Source: Cristatella mucedo (lineage: Eukaryota > Bryozoa > Phylactolaemata > Cristatellidae). Taken from it: 64,000 nucleotides of DNA. The translations under genes and the position numbers were made by a program. The stretch's first letter is position 1; each line of letters begins with the position of its first letter. A model generated the notes under the pieces. That model was not told where the DNA came from. It did not search any database and saw only the letters and a list, made by a program, of their open reading frames with translations. The stretch is from positions 745,001 to 809,000 of the forward strand of contig WPIO01000046.1 in assembly GCA_009760855.2 (NCBI GenBank), read 5' to 3'. This document shows positions 33,357 through 43,735 of the stretch, one piece after another.

Positions 33357-34487
33357 TCACACCAGGGCCGCCTCCGCGCCGCCGCCGAGTTCCAGCAGCG
33401 CCGCCGCAGCGCCGATCTTCGACGCGCGAACGAAGCTGGTCCGCGACAGCGCCTTGAGAACGTTCCTTCGTTTCTGCAGGTCCTGAAATTTGACCTTGAT
33501 CTCGCTGTCCTTCTGCTGCATCCCTTTGGCTCTCGCCTTGAGCGAGGTGAACTTCTGCCGCAGAGTGGCCGCCTTCTCTGCTAGCGCCGCGCCGGCGGTG
33601 ACTTTCGCGACGGAGACGCGCTTGTACTGCGACTGGCGGCTGCTCCGGCGGCGCGCCGCGTCGACCGTGCTGCGCTGCGCCTTGCGGCGAAGCACGACCA
33701 CTGTCTGATCGGACGAGCAGGCGGCGTCGTCCGGGCCGCAATCGAACGAAACCTTGGCGGCCGAGTCCAGAACGGCGGGCGGCGGCGGCGGCGGGTGCTC
33801 TGCGCCGCTACCGCTCCGCTCCGCGACCGCGGCGCACCCTTCGCACGACAGCCGCCGTGCGGACGGTGGCGACGAAGGCCGCTCGTCGCGGCGGGGCACG
33901 TGACCGCCGCGCCGATTAGAGGTCGCAGCCGCCGCTCCTTCGGCTGCGAGCGGCGCCGCCGCCTCGTCCTCGCATCCGTCGGGCGCCGAGCATCCGAGGC
34001 AGGCGGCGGCGCCGCCGGGCGCCGCGGCCGCGCCAGCTAGCAGTTCGGCGACCCTGCAGCAGCGCCCTCCAGCGCAGCAGCGCGGGCCGCCGCCGCCGCC
34101 GGTCGACGTCCGCGGCGGCGGGGCGGCGGCGAGCGGGCCCGCATCCGGTCGCTCGTGCTTCTCATAGCGGCAGCCGTCCGCCGGCGGATTCCAGGAAGCC
34201 TCGTCCGACTCCGACGAACCGGAGCACCGAGGAGTGGCGGCCGCGGAGCTGCTGTCGCTGCCGCCGCTGCCGCGCTCCAGCTGATTGCTAGGCTCCTTCT
34301 CACGCTTGCTGCGGCGCTTGCGCGGCGGCGCCACGGGGCCGCCGCCTTCGCTGTCGGCGGCGGCGGCGGGCGGCTCAGCTATTGCGAGCTGCTCCACGAG
34401 ATCGGCCACCTCATCTGAACCGCCGCGGAGGTCACGGTCGGCTCGGGCCAGCTCGGCCGGATCGGGCCGGTCCGAGCAGGCCTGCAT
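33357..34487 (-). CDS. Uncharacterised basic protein with a C-terminal coiled coil
   Basis: A 376-codon minus-strand frame runs from ATG at 34485-34487 to a TGA at 33357. An in-frame TAA lies just before the first ATG, so the frame is closed, unless a splice acceptor lies between. The N-terminal two thirds are Ala/Gly/Pro/Ser-rich with acidic patches and a basic cluster (PPRKRRSKREKE) that could be a nuclear signal. A Cys-rich stretch (RCCAGGRCCRVAELLAG) lies mid-protein. The last 90 residues differ: KRVSVAKVTAGAALAEKAAT and then LRQKFTSLKARAKGMQQKDS form a likely amphipathic coiled coil ending LSRTSFVRASK. I do not recognise the family. The contrast between the low-complexity body and the ordered C-terminus argues for a real gene or exon. 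Confidence 0.5.
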   Translation of the reverse strand: MQACSDRPDPAELARADRDLRGGSDEVADLVEQLAIAEPPAAAADSEGGGPVAPPRKRRSKREKEPSNQLERGSGGSDSSSAAATPRCSGSSESDEASWNPPADGCRYEKHERPDAGPLAAAPPPRTSTGGGGGPRCCAGGRCCRVAELLAGAAAAPGGAAACLGCSAPDGCEDEAAAPLAAEGAAAATSNRRGGHVPRRDERPSSPPSARRLSCEGCAAVAERSGSGAEHPPPPPPAVLDSAAKVSFDCGPDDAACSSDQTVVVLRRKAQRSTVDAARRRSSRQSQYKRVSVAKVTAGAALAEKAATLRQKFTSLKARAKGMQQKDSEIKVKFQDLQKRRNVLKALSRTSFVRASKIGAAAALLELGGGAEAALV

Positions 34488-34899
34488 GGCCGACGCCTGC
34501 GCCACTTACGCGCTCGGTTCGGGTCAGGTGGCCAACTCGCGAGTGTCTCCGCGTAGCTCGATCGGGTCTCTTGAGTGACGTCGGGAGACTTGAGTCCAGC
34601 GCCGGCCGCGGGAGCTCGGGGCCGGCTGCACGTCGCGCGGGGCGCGGCAGCACAGGCAGGGTGCAGCGCCAGCGATGAGGCTCACCCTGTCAAGTGGCCC
34701 ATCATTCCTTCCGTCTGACCTTTGCACCCGCCAGTCAATAGCCTACCTTGAGACGGGTGGGCGGAGAGGGGGGCTCCTCCAAGGCGCGCGTAGGCTGCAT
34801 AGGCGGGCTCGGTTTCTTTGAACGCCTCCCGACCGTAAAAAGCGCTTCGGCGCTCGGGTCCCTGGACACACCCATCCCGCGGCTGTAAACCACAGGCCT

Positions 34900-34905
<6 letters not shown>

Positions 34906-34965
<60 letters not shown>
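34906..34965. repeat. (CT)n microsatellite
   Basis: About 60 bases of CT. Confidence 0.97.
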
Positions 34966-34966
<1 letters not shown>

Positions 34967-35353
34967 GGTCGCCGCCGCATCTGCGGTCGCCATCGTGTCT
35001 GGTCTCGCAGTCGCCGTTGACGTAGACCGCGGCTGTCGCCGCGCGAGTCGCGCGCTTTGGCTGCAGGGTGCCGGGCGGGAAGCCGAGCCGGCTCGAACGG
35101 AAGAACGCGCTCTCCCGTCGGCGTCGCCGCCGCACGTCTGCGGCTCCAGCGCTAGAGAAGAGCTATCGAAAGGTCACGCGCGAAAGGTCGCGGCGCGCGC
35201 GCGAGCGCACCGGCGGTGCCGGCGGAGAGATCCACCCTGCTCACCTGCACGCCCAAGACGCTCCGGTCTCGGCCGCGCCTCGCTGCGGCTTAGGCCAGGG
35301 CATTTCGAGGAGGGAGAACTCCGGACGAAAAAGGTGTTCGCCTCAGGCCGAAA

Positions 35354-35357
<4 letters not shown>

Positions 35358-35395
<38 letters not shown>
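35358..35395. repeat. (CT)n microsatellite
   Basis: About 38 bases of CT. Confidence 0.97.
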
Positions 35396-35397
<2 letters not shown>

Positions 35398-35452
35398 CCT
35401 GTTGCAGCTGCGAGCGCTCTTGCGCGGCCGGTCCGCTCGCAGCCTCGCGCGT

Positions 35453-35490
35453 CGCCGCTCCGGCGCCGCTCGAGCGGCGCCGGAGCGGCG
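35453..35490. repeat. Perfect 38-bp GC-rich palindrome
   Basis: CGCCGCTCCGGCGCCGCTC is followed directly by its exact reverse complement, with a CTCGAG centre. Confidence 0.95.
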
Positions 35491-36844
35491 CACCATTCGG
35501 CGGCGCTCGCCGAACGCGCCGATCGGCGAGCGCTGCCGAATTATGAGCTGCGATCGCCGGTCGCGATTGCGGCTAGCGCGGCAAATTAGCTGCAACCGGC
35601 GGGCGTAGCGTAATTCAATCTGGCCTCGGAGGCTCCGCTTAGGCGTACTTCGCGGACATCTAGGGCGCCCTGCGGCGGGCGGGGAGCGAGAATGGAAGGT
35701 CACGCGAGTGGCGCCGAGAGAAGCCGGCTCCGCGGCTGCCGGCCCCGCCGCTCAAGACCCGTCGGTCCGCAGATTAGCCGCCTCTTTCCTGGCGACTTCT
35801 CGGCTTGTAGCCGGCTTTAACGCAGACGGAAGGTAAGAGGAAGGGAGCCCAGGTATAATCCAGCGCCGCGGTGCTTGGCCGGAGGCTCGAGGAAGCAGCC
35901 CCGGCGAAGCAGCCCCGGACGCCCCGCCCGCCCGCTCCCCCTCCCCCGCACAACCGACCCGGCGGGAGCGCACCGGAAGGCAAGCCGCAACGGAGGGACG
36001 CGGTCTCTCAGCCCCCGTTCGACTGCCTCTGAAAAGGTCAAGCTCTGATTTATCATTGTCTCCAGCCGGGGCACGTCGGCTCTCGCGAAAGACCCAAGCA
36101 GAGCGTCTGACGCGCGCGGCGGCGGCGAGGCCTCACGCGAGCTTGCCTTCATTTCAGCCGACATTGCGCTCACTTCCAACGACGCGCCGCGCCGTTCACC
36201 CGCCGCAGCCAAGAGATGGCGGCTCGGTGCGCGGGCGGCCGCAGCCGTAAGTGTCCGGCCTGCATTGGAGCGCGCCGCGGCGTTCGCGCGACTGGTGGCG
36301 CGTCGTTTGCAAAATCCGATCGCGCGCACGGGCTCTCCAATCTCCAGCCACCGCGGCTCCGCGCGCAGCCCCTCCCCCCCCCCCGCGCCGAGTGCGTCCT
36401 TTCCGTCGTTTTAGCCGCGCGGAAGCCGAGAGGTGCTTTCGGCGACGAAATGCGGCGCCCACGTGACAGAGTGGCCACGAGATTGCGCCCGCATGGCGGT
36501 GCCAGTCGACTTCCTGACAGCTCGGGAGGCTCGCGCGCCGCGAGCCGGGGTAGAAAAACTGCCGCTGCCGCGCTCCGCCGTGCAGGCGAAGCTCGGCACA
36601 GGCCGCGAACGCCGCTTTAACGCTTAATGGCAATGTCAACACGCATGCGTAAGTCTATCGCGCTCGATCGAGCGCGGCAGTGAGCTGCATTGCCGCTGCC
36701 GTCGCTCTAGAGGTAAGAGAAAAGGAGAAGACAAAAGCGAGCCGACGGCCTGCGTCGTGAGAGTGCATACATCGCGAATTATCGGGTTTCTTCACGCGAG
36801 GATCCGGCGGCGGCGGCGCCGCCGTGCGGGAATGCCCGGAGACA
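35491..36844. other. CpG-rich island without an assigned gene
   Basis: Dense CpG, with Arg/Ala-rich frames on both strands, for example 170 codons (minus, 35817-36329) and 148 codons (minus, 36196-36642). None has a known domain. I treat it as promoter-like or 5' untranslated DNA. Confidence 0.35.
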
Positions 36845-37492
36845 GCACGGCGCGCGAGCGGAGAAAGAGAGAGAGTGGAGAGAGAGAGCGGAGAGAGAGA
36901 GAGCGGAGAGAGAGAGAGCGGAGAGAGAGCGGAGAGAGAGCGGAGAGAGAGCGGAGAGAGAGCGGAGAGAGAGCGGAGAGAGAGCGGAGAGAGAGCGGAG
37001 AGAGAGCGGAGAGAGAGCGGAGAGAGAGCCGAGAGAGAGCCGAGAGAGAGCCGAGAGAGAGCCGAGAGAGAGCCGAGAGAGAGCCGAGAGAGAGCCGAGA
37101 GAGAGCCGAGAGAGAGCCGAGAGAGAGCCGAGAGAGAGAGCCGAGAGAGAGCCGAGAGAGAGCCGAGAGAGAGCCGAGAGAGAGCCGAGAGAGAGCCGAG
37201 AGAGAGAGAGCGAGAGAGAGAGAGCGAGAGAGAGAGCCGAGAGAGAGAGCCGAGAGAGAGAGCCGAGAGAGAGAGCCGAGAGAGAGAGAGCCGAGAGAGA
37301 GCCGAGAGAGAGCGGACAGAGAGCCGAGAGAGAGTGGAGAGAGAGCCGAGAGAGAGTGGAGAGAGAGCCGAGAGAGAGCCGAGAGAGAGCCGAGAGAGAG
37401 CCGAGAGAGAGCCGAGAGAGAGCCGAGAGAGAGCCGAGAGAGAGCCGAGAGAGAGCCGAGAGAGAGCCGAGAGAGCCGAGAGAGAGAGAGAC
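36845..37492. repeat. 11-bp minisatellite, AGAGAGAGCGG/AGAGAGAGCCG types
   Basis: About 640 bases of an 11-bp unit. Units with CGG dominate the left part, and units with CCG the middle and right. Some are stretched by extra GA pairs. Because 11 is not a multiple of three and the unit holds no stop, at least two forward and three reverse frames stay open through it. Confidence 0.95.
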
Positions 37493-37910
37493 GGATGAAG
37501 GATTCTCGCTGAGCCGGAAACTTGGGCCGCCGCTGACTGGAGGCTGAAGAGCAAGGACCGACTGCACGTTCGCTGCGGCGCTCTTCCAGCTCGCCCGTCG
37601 CTGCCACCTGCGGCGGCGGCGGCGACGGTGCGGCTCTCAGTCACTGCAGCTCTCAGCACCTGGCCCTTGCGGCAGAAGCTGCAAGACAAGACTGGCGCCG
37701 CCCGCGGCGGCGGCTCGCGAGCGAGAGCAACGCGCAGCTTGCGCTCCTGGTCGGGCGGGCGTCGTTAGGCTCGTCGTTAGACCGTGCGACGCCCGCGAAT
37801 CCTCCGACTCTTTTACATTGGCCAGTGCGGCGTAACTGTGTAACGTGTAACGCGATGCGGGAGGAGGCGCCTCGCCTGCGCAATGGGCCGCCTCTCGTGT
37901 CGTCGTCTGC

Positions 37911-37930
37911 CCCGGAAAGATGGCGGCGAC
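37911..37930 (+). promoter_or_regulatory. ETS-like and YY1-like motifs overlapping a start codon
   Basis: CCGGAA (37912-37917) overlaps AAGATGGCGGC (37917-37927), which equals the YY1 consensus. In animals YY1 sites often overlap the first ATG of housekeeping genes. The motif lies in a CpG-rich stretch. Confidence 0.45.
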
Positions 37931-38102
37931 ACGGAAGAAGAAGGCGTGCTCACGGCCTGGCGAAAACGCGGCTCAGCCGCCGGAGACGCGCAGCCTGAAC
38001 GCGTTTTATTTACGCCGGACGGCCGCGTGCTCCGCGGATCGGCGCGAGCGAGCGGACCGTCGCAGGCTGAAATCGCTCTTGTGCGTAGAATGGCGCGCGT
38101 AG
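37920..38102 (+). CDS. Candidate first exon beginning MAATRKKK
   Basis: The ATG within the YY1-like motif opens a 60-codon frame, MAATRKKKACSRPGENAAQP and onward, ending at TAG at 38100. The start context is strong (A at -3, G at +4). The product is basic and has no known domain. A splice donor may cut it short, but none is convincing. An overlapping 100-codon frame (37883-38185), beginning MGRLSCRRLPRK, is the main alternative. Unrecognised. Confidence 0.25.
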   Translation: MAATRKKKACSRPGENAAQPPETRSLNAFYLRRTAACSADRRERADRRRLKSLLCVEWRA

Positions 38103-38185
38103 CCGCCGGTAGCCTTCGCTGCTCGGCGGTTCGAGTACCGATTTGGATAAACGAGGTTAGCAAGGTCGCACTCTGCAAGAAGTGA

Positions 38186-38890
38186 ACGATTATTTTCGCC
38201 ACCAAAAAAAGCCGTGCAGCCGAACCGCTGCCGGATCTTTTAGCGCCAAGAAACCTCACAGTCTGTCGTAGCACAAGAAACGATAAAGGAACGTCGTCCT
38301 CAGGCGGTGAATTCAAGACCACCGGCGGATCGAGACTAACTAACTATCGCCTATCGCCTATCTTGACAGGAGACCTTCGGCTCCTCATCAAGCAACAGCA
38401 GCAGACCTTCGGGTCCGGCATATCACGAAATAAAGATGGCACAGCGGGTGATAAATTCGCCCTCTTTTATATAAAATTCTTGTTATATTCAATTGTCTAG
38501 CGCCACAGGACAACTTATTAACTATCCGCAGGCGCGTGCTGCGGAGCAGAACGACTTTTGGACGTTTTAAGGCGAACGCGTTACCCACAGCGTTAGACCA
38601 CAGGAAGCCGAACTACAGGATCTGACGCATATCTTCACCGCTGGTTTGCTAAGAGTCGTGGTCTAGGCCGGGGTGAGAAACATTGACACTGTCTTACCAA
38701 TGCATGCAGTCGGGTGTAATACCATTTCTTTTCAAGAACGACGTTCCTGCAACGCTAAGCGGTGCTGCTCGACACGAAGCCGACATTCATTTTAATTGCA
38801 CGAAATAGGTCACCGGACCGCCTGTCTCAGCATAGAGCATAGTACGACAAGCATGCTCTCTGCATGGAAAAACCGGATGCTGAGACCTGC
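38186..38890. other. Non-coding DNA
   Basis: CpG content drops. A small repeat of TATCGCC units lies near 38345. No gene recognised. Confidence 0.35.
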
Positions 38891-38891
38891 G

Positions 38892-38946
38892 CCAGCATTT
38901 CATTAGCCAGCATCTCATTAGCCAGCATCTCATTGGCCAGCATCCC
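38892..38946. repeat. 15-bp tandem repeat, about four units
   Basis: The unit is GCCAGCATCTCATTA, head to tail, with single-base variants. Confidence 0.9.
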
Positions 38947-39369
38947 AGATTTCGCCTGGCGTTCGACAGAGCATCGACCGGGCTCGCCGACCTCCCATTG
39001 CTAATGTCCATGCAGTCCGCTAGCCTTCATCTTCAAAACTGAGAAGACTCTACTCCTATGTCCATTTAAAATTCTTGAAAAGCCACAAGTGCTAAGCTGC
39101 TTGGCACAGCTCATTGGGCCAAACACTCATGGGGGAGTACAAAATTCAGGCGACCGCTGTGTGGTGGGATATCAGATGAATATCCAAGAGTCCCAACGTT
39201 AAGCTTCATGTTCATGTATTGATATTTATAAGACGCGCCTGCAGTGTCCTAAGAGAACTAAATCTCTTCATGGCCACTTTAAAAATGTTGGAAAGTAAGC
39301 GAGAGTCAATTGGTAAATGATAACATGCTCAGCGAAGAGCCCTCAACTGGGTACACGTAACGATAATTA
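38947..39369. other. Non-coding DNA with a possible decayed LINE A tail
   Basis: Near 39240-39290 CTAAGAGAACTAAATCTCTT resembles the LINE A hairpin core on the minus strand. No exon seen. Confidence 0.3.
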
Positions 39370-39635
39370 CTCTCCTACTGCCGACTATGGCACATCCTTT
39401 TCAGTGGTTCTGAGCTGCTACTTCCATGCTACTCACTACCTGAACTGATCTCCTGACTCTGCTATGCTTCCCACTTTCTCTTTGTTGCGTGAGACGACGT
39501 CTGCTGGTTACCGAATGCGTACCGAAAGCCGCTTAGGCTGTGAGTGCGCTATACAAAACTCTCCTGCGTAACACCCACATGGTCTGTATGACTTTGTGGA
39601 GTTACAGACGGAGATAAATTACATTACATTACCCT
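39370..39635 (+). mobile_element. LINE B 3' end with pentamer tail
   Basis: CTCCTACTGCCGACTATGGC begins the C-terminal coding part (NYSPTADYGTSFS region). It runs through CGAAAGCCGCTTAGGCTGTG and the 3' UTR to GTTACAGACGGAGATAAATT and a short ACATT-ACATT tail. Confidence 0.85.
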
Positions 39636-39749
39636 TATCTATACCCACACCCATACCCATCGGCGCTGGGTGGGCGTGGGCGGCGTCTGTTATCGTATGG
39701 GTGGGCGTGGGTGGTTATTGGCCTGCCTTATACAAATTCCACTTAAGGG

Positions 39750-41880
39750 CGAAACGCCCGAGTCTGCCCGCAGTTCTTTCGGAGTCAAAGACGGAGTTTT
39801 TCGCAGAGTTCCAACGCCCGAGTCTGCCCGTGCGCGGGCAACCGGCTCGAGGCACCGGTCCAGACCGCTCTTGACGTCGCAAGCAACGGGAGGCTGTCGG
39901 TCGACGAGCAGCTGGCGTTGCCCCAGACAATCCACCCAGTGACGTCCAGCGACGCGGGGCCACGATCGGCCGAGATGCAGTGTAAGCGATCCCCGAGAAT
40001 CCGCCTGGCGACCGGCGTGAGTGTCTCGTGTACGGCGGACCTGAGGACGGACTCTGTCTAAAGATCATCTCGCACACGTCGATCGCGATCCTTCGATGCG
40101 TCGATGAGAATGAGATGGTCCACGTGCTCCACGAGTGGCACGAGCTGCCACGTCAAGCCCGTCTGGGATGCGAACAACACGGCTATCGTGGCGCTGGGGG
40201 AGTTCAAGGACGGCCTGGCCAACTTCGATCCGTTGGGCACGTTGGAGACGTACGAGCAGATCATCGTCGTCTCGGGCACCGGTTCGAACTGCTGCGCCGC
40301 CGACAGCATCCTAAAAGAGTTCTTTTGGCTCACCTGCCTCGACCGCAAGCTTGCCACGTGCGTGACAACCGTGCTCAACAAGACGACCGAGGTCGGTATC
40401 GGTGTCAGGGGCAAGCCTTTCTGCAGGTACGCAAAGACGCCCAGCGTGCAGCCGCTGCTACTGCCGATCGATGCCTGCAAGAAGCACGAAGTCGAGTACT
40501 TCAAGCGTTCCAAATTTGCAGTCGTAGCTGTCGAAGACGCTCTCAAGCGAATGCGGAACGCGACACGGCTCCTGCGCTGGCTGCTTGCCATTCGGCAGAT
40601 GCTTGAGGAGATCGTCGTCGTGCTGACCGCGAAGGACGCAAGCTGGAGAAGCTCAGCGACATCAACGAGAGGCTCCCCAAGCAGCTCACCGACTTCTTGC
40701 AATAGCTCCTTGCAATGGCCGCGACGTCGGTGCTCGAGCAGTTCTGGTGAGCCGTGATGGCACACTTGGTAAGGTGGTTGCTTTCACGACCTCGCTCCCG
40801 AGGTCGTGGGTTCGATTTCTGCTTTGGGCGATCCTTTATCGCCACTGCAAGCGGTGGTGATAGCCGTAAAGGCCCTTCTATCGCTATACAAGAGAGAGGC
40901 TGTTTAATCAGCTAGGATTGTTTTCAGGCTGCCGACACTGCCAAAGGACGCGTTCCGGCGCCACGCGTCGCTGAAGCGCATGGGGACGGTCCTCGAAAAC
41001 GCCAAGGACAATCAGGGAAATGTCGTGACGCCGAAGGATTCGGCCCCGATTCATCGAGCTCAAGGAGCTCATCACGCCGTTGGTCGAGAGCAATTTCGAG
41101 GTGCACGACATCCAGGTCCGACGATGCGACGGCGCTCGATCCGCTCAATGAAGAGCAAGTGGAAGCATCAGGCTCGGCATCAATGGCGCCCAGATCGAGC
41201 GAACTAAAAAGCTGCTCAAAGACACGTTGAACGTTGATTGGAGACGCAGAGCGCGAAGACCCGGCGGATGATGTGGATGATGGCGGATGATGATGTGGTG
41301 CCTGCGGAGCCGTCGGCTAAGAAGCAGCGCTTGACGACATCGCAGGAGTTACACCTCCTGCGTCTACATCTCTATATGTATCCTACATCCGTGAATGTAT
41401 GCATCCTACATCTGCGGTACATCTCCGACGACGAGGAAGTGAAGGAACTGGAAAAAAGACGACGACGCTGGCAGTTCAGCTGGCAACCTGGCCGTTCGCG
41501 TCGGGATCGAGTACACGGTCTACGTAGAGTGAAAGGTCTCTACCGCCAAGGTGAAAGCAGTCGTCACCACCGTCAAGCAGCAGCTGCCGCACAACAAGAA
41601 GGACGCCGCCACCGAATTCCACATCCTGCTGTGGTGGGAGCTGCATGGTGCCACGCCCTGTTCCCCACTGTAGCACTTGTGTCCCGGTTGCCGCTCTGCG
41701 TGATGGCCACCATGATGGCCGTGATGGCGGCCAGCAGCGCGGCGAAGTCGAAAAAGAAATACTCCGACGCGCTGACCAAGCAACACGCTGACCAAGAACC
41801 TTAAGGCGGCCAGCAAGCCCAGCGTCAAAGTCAAAGATGTGATGCTCTTGCATTTCAATCGCGATAGTTGCAAATAAAAC
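39750..41880 (+). pseudogene. Decayed coding relict of unknown origin, possibly virus-derived or a retrocopy
   Basis: A stretch of about 2.1 kb with protein-like composition on the plus strand, set between a LINE B end and a LINE A relic. The longest continuous open part (40104-40757) has a well-mixed, non-low-complexity composition with ordinary Lys, Glu and hydrophobic residues, unlike the GC-driven frames elsewhere. Further coding-like pieces lie on either side. A SINE1 (40749-40914) is inserted in it. The element is broken in several places and looks old. I recognise no family. A dense, intronless, multi-gene layout would fit a viral or virus-like element, but a retrocopy or captured host gene is equally possible. 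A 17-bp direct repeat (39754-39770 and 39814-39830) lies at the left end. Confidence 0.35.
40749..40914 (+). mobile_element. SINE1, best copy
   Basis: A box TGGCACACTTGG at 40758-40769 and B box GGTTCGATTTC at 40809-40819 are close to the tRNA promoter consensus (TRGCNNARYNGG, GGTTCGANTCC). The body GATCCTTTATCGCCACTGC and the end CGCTATACAAGAGAGAGGC then TGTTTAATCAG match the other copies. It is inserted in the relict at 39750-41880. Confidence 0.88.
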
Positions 41881-42059
41881 GTGCTTTCGCTTATTTTCCA
41901 GCGTGTCATGGTTGGCGGATGGTCCGGCGACTGTATATATGCGCTTTAGCAATGGTTGCCCACGGGTATCCGCCCAAATGGCAATTGCGGGCGGGCACTG
42001 GCGCAGTGCCCGCACGAATAACCATTTAAAGAACCATTCATGCGGATCCAGCAAATGCT

Positions 42060-42499
42060 TTTATCTCAGCCGTGTTTGTAGCTTTTTTTTAACATAATCG
42101 TGTCAGGGCATTCCGCGACGCCAGACGGGAGTGAGTCAACGCTTTGAGAGCATACGAGCTGAGGGCACGGTCCCCAAGGGATTTTAGTTTACTTCGAGGC
42201 ACAATAAAAGAGTTGAGTCAGAAGAGCGGGTGATGATATTATCCCTGGCCTGTAGAGAAATAGTTGGGATGCGCATGCCGGAGAAAGAGAATGAAGGAGG
42301 GATTTATAAGTGACTCAGGGAACCTTGAAATTGACTTGACATCTGCTAGATGGCGAGCCACTGCAAGTCAGCAAGAAGTAGTGTAATGTGGCAATTATGA
42401 CGATCACGACAGTCAAGCGTAATTGAAGAGTTGCGCACTGGCTGTAAGCGTCATCTTGCATAGGCCCAAAGACCTGCAGTTATGAGTTCTTCTAATAAC
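42060..42499 (-). mobile_element. LINE A, older copy split by a younger one
   Basis: The minus strand carries RT C-terminal blocks: GGGAGTGAGTCAACGC, GAGCATACGAGCTGAGG, GCACGGTCCCCAAGGGAT and GTAATGTGGCAATTATGACG. They end where a LINE A tail begins at 42500. Confidence 0.7.
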
Positions 42500-43735
42500 A
42501 TAATAATAATATTTGCATATAGCACCCTCAGAGAGCTTAATCTCTTCCTAGGCACTTCATATATGCAGTAAAAAGGAATGGTCAAGTCATGAATGGTAAC
42601 ATGCACAATGTCAACGAGCATGAAATGGCTTGAGTTGGCATGCACATTGTTAACGTGCAAAATATGGTTATTGGCAACATGCATAGTGTCAGCACGCATA
42701 AGCACACAAAAGACGAATCGCAAAGACCCACTAAAAGCTGCTATAAACAGGTGCTTCTTAAGCTTCTCTTTAGACGTAAAGGTTTCGTGACGTCAGTTGG
42801 GAGTGGTTCCAAGCTTTGGAGCATACAAACTGAAGATATGGTCTCCAAAGAATTTGAGGTTCGTATGAGGTATAGCTATACGATTCAAGTCAGAAAGCGG
42901 GTAGTGCGATGCCTAGCCTAGCGGTAGTCCTTTGGAGTAGATCTGATAGGTAGGCTGGAGCCAGAGAATGAATGGACCTAAAAGTGAGTGACATAAATTT
43001 AAAGTCTATGCACTGCATTACTGGGAGCCAGTGCAGGTCGTCGAGAAGAGGTGTGCTGTGGCAACTACGACGCTCAGGACAGACAAGCCTAGCTGCAGAG
43101 TTTTGCACCAACTGTAAGCGCCTGATCGCACAGGCCGGTAGACCAGCACGAAGCGAGTTACAGAAGTCGATACAGGATGTAACAAATTGTTAACCAATTT
43201 TGATGTAATATCCCAGTCAAACTTTGCCAGAATTTTAGCAATGTTATGTATCTGTAAGTAGGCAGACGTAACTGTGGAGTCTGGTGTAGTCGTCCAGTGA
43301 AAGTTCACTTTGGAACAGGACATCTAGATTTCGAGCATGTACAAAATGGCATGTGGTGGCTGAGCCGATTTTTAGTGTTAGGTTTTCCATGTCTCAATCA
43401 CACCTGGTTCGCCCATAACTATTAAGCTGGTTTATCATAATTCAATTTAAAAAGTTGTGTTGCCATTTATGTGCGGATGTCATTATTAAATCGAGCAAGG
43501 GAATGGAAAGAATTCGGCGTTCTGGAGGGCTGGGAGGGATCAAAGCCAAGGTAAAACTGAAAGTCATCTGCATAGAATTCAAGGCCTAGTTTATGCCTGG
43601 CAGTCACATCGGCAAGTGGGAGAGTATAAACCGTGAAACGAAACAGACCAGCCAAAGAGCCCTTAGGTAAACCATACTTCAGCGGTTCTCGGATGATCTT
43701 TTTCTGTTCACATCAATGTTCCTTGTCCGTTGCAG
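42500..43735 (-). mobile_element. LINE A copy inserted into or beside the older copy
   Basis: The tail (ATA)n and AGCACCCTCAGAGAGC lie at 42500-42545. A 3' UTR with three ATGCACANTGTCA-type repeats follows, then RT from the C-terminus back to GLFRFTVYTLPLADVTARHK and EFYADDFQFYL at about 43560-43650. The catalytic YADD is retained, but stops and frameshifts break the ORF. It is truncated near 43735. Confidence 0.8.

Larger units (their letters stand above)
34488..35450. other. GC-rich flank with open frames on both strands
   Basis: CpG-rich DNA containing two CT tracts. Open frames up to 183 codons (34995-35546, plus) run through the CT tracts and lack a domain. It is likely the 5' region of the minus-strand gene at 33357-34487 or a shared promoter. 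Confidence 0.35.

Noticed and set aside
36845-37492. Arg-Glu or Ser-Leu repeat protein gene
   Set aside because: All frames on both strands are open because the 11-bp unit lacks stops. There is no start or splice evidence for a gene.
40749-40914. A functional tRNA gene suggested by A and B boxes
   Set aside because: The sequence continues into a conserved SINE body shared with other copies, and no cloverleaf acceptor stem closes. It is a tRNA-derived SINE.
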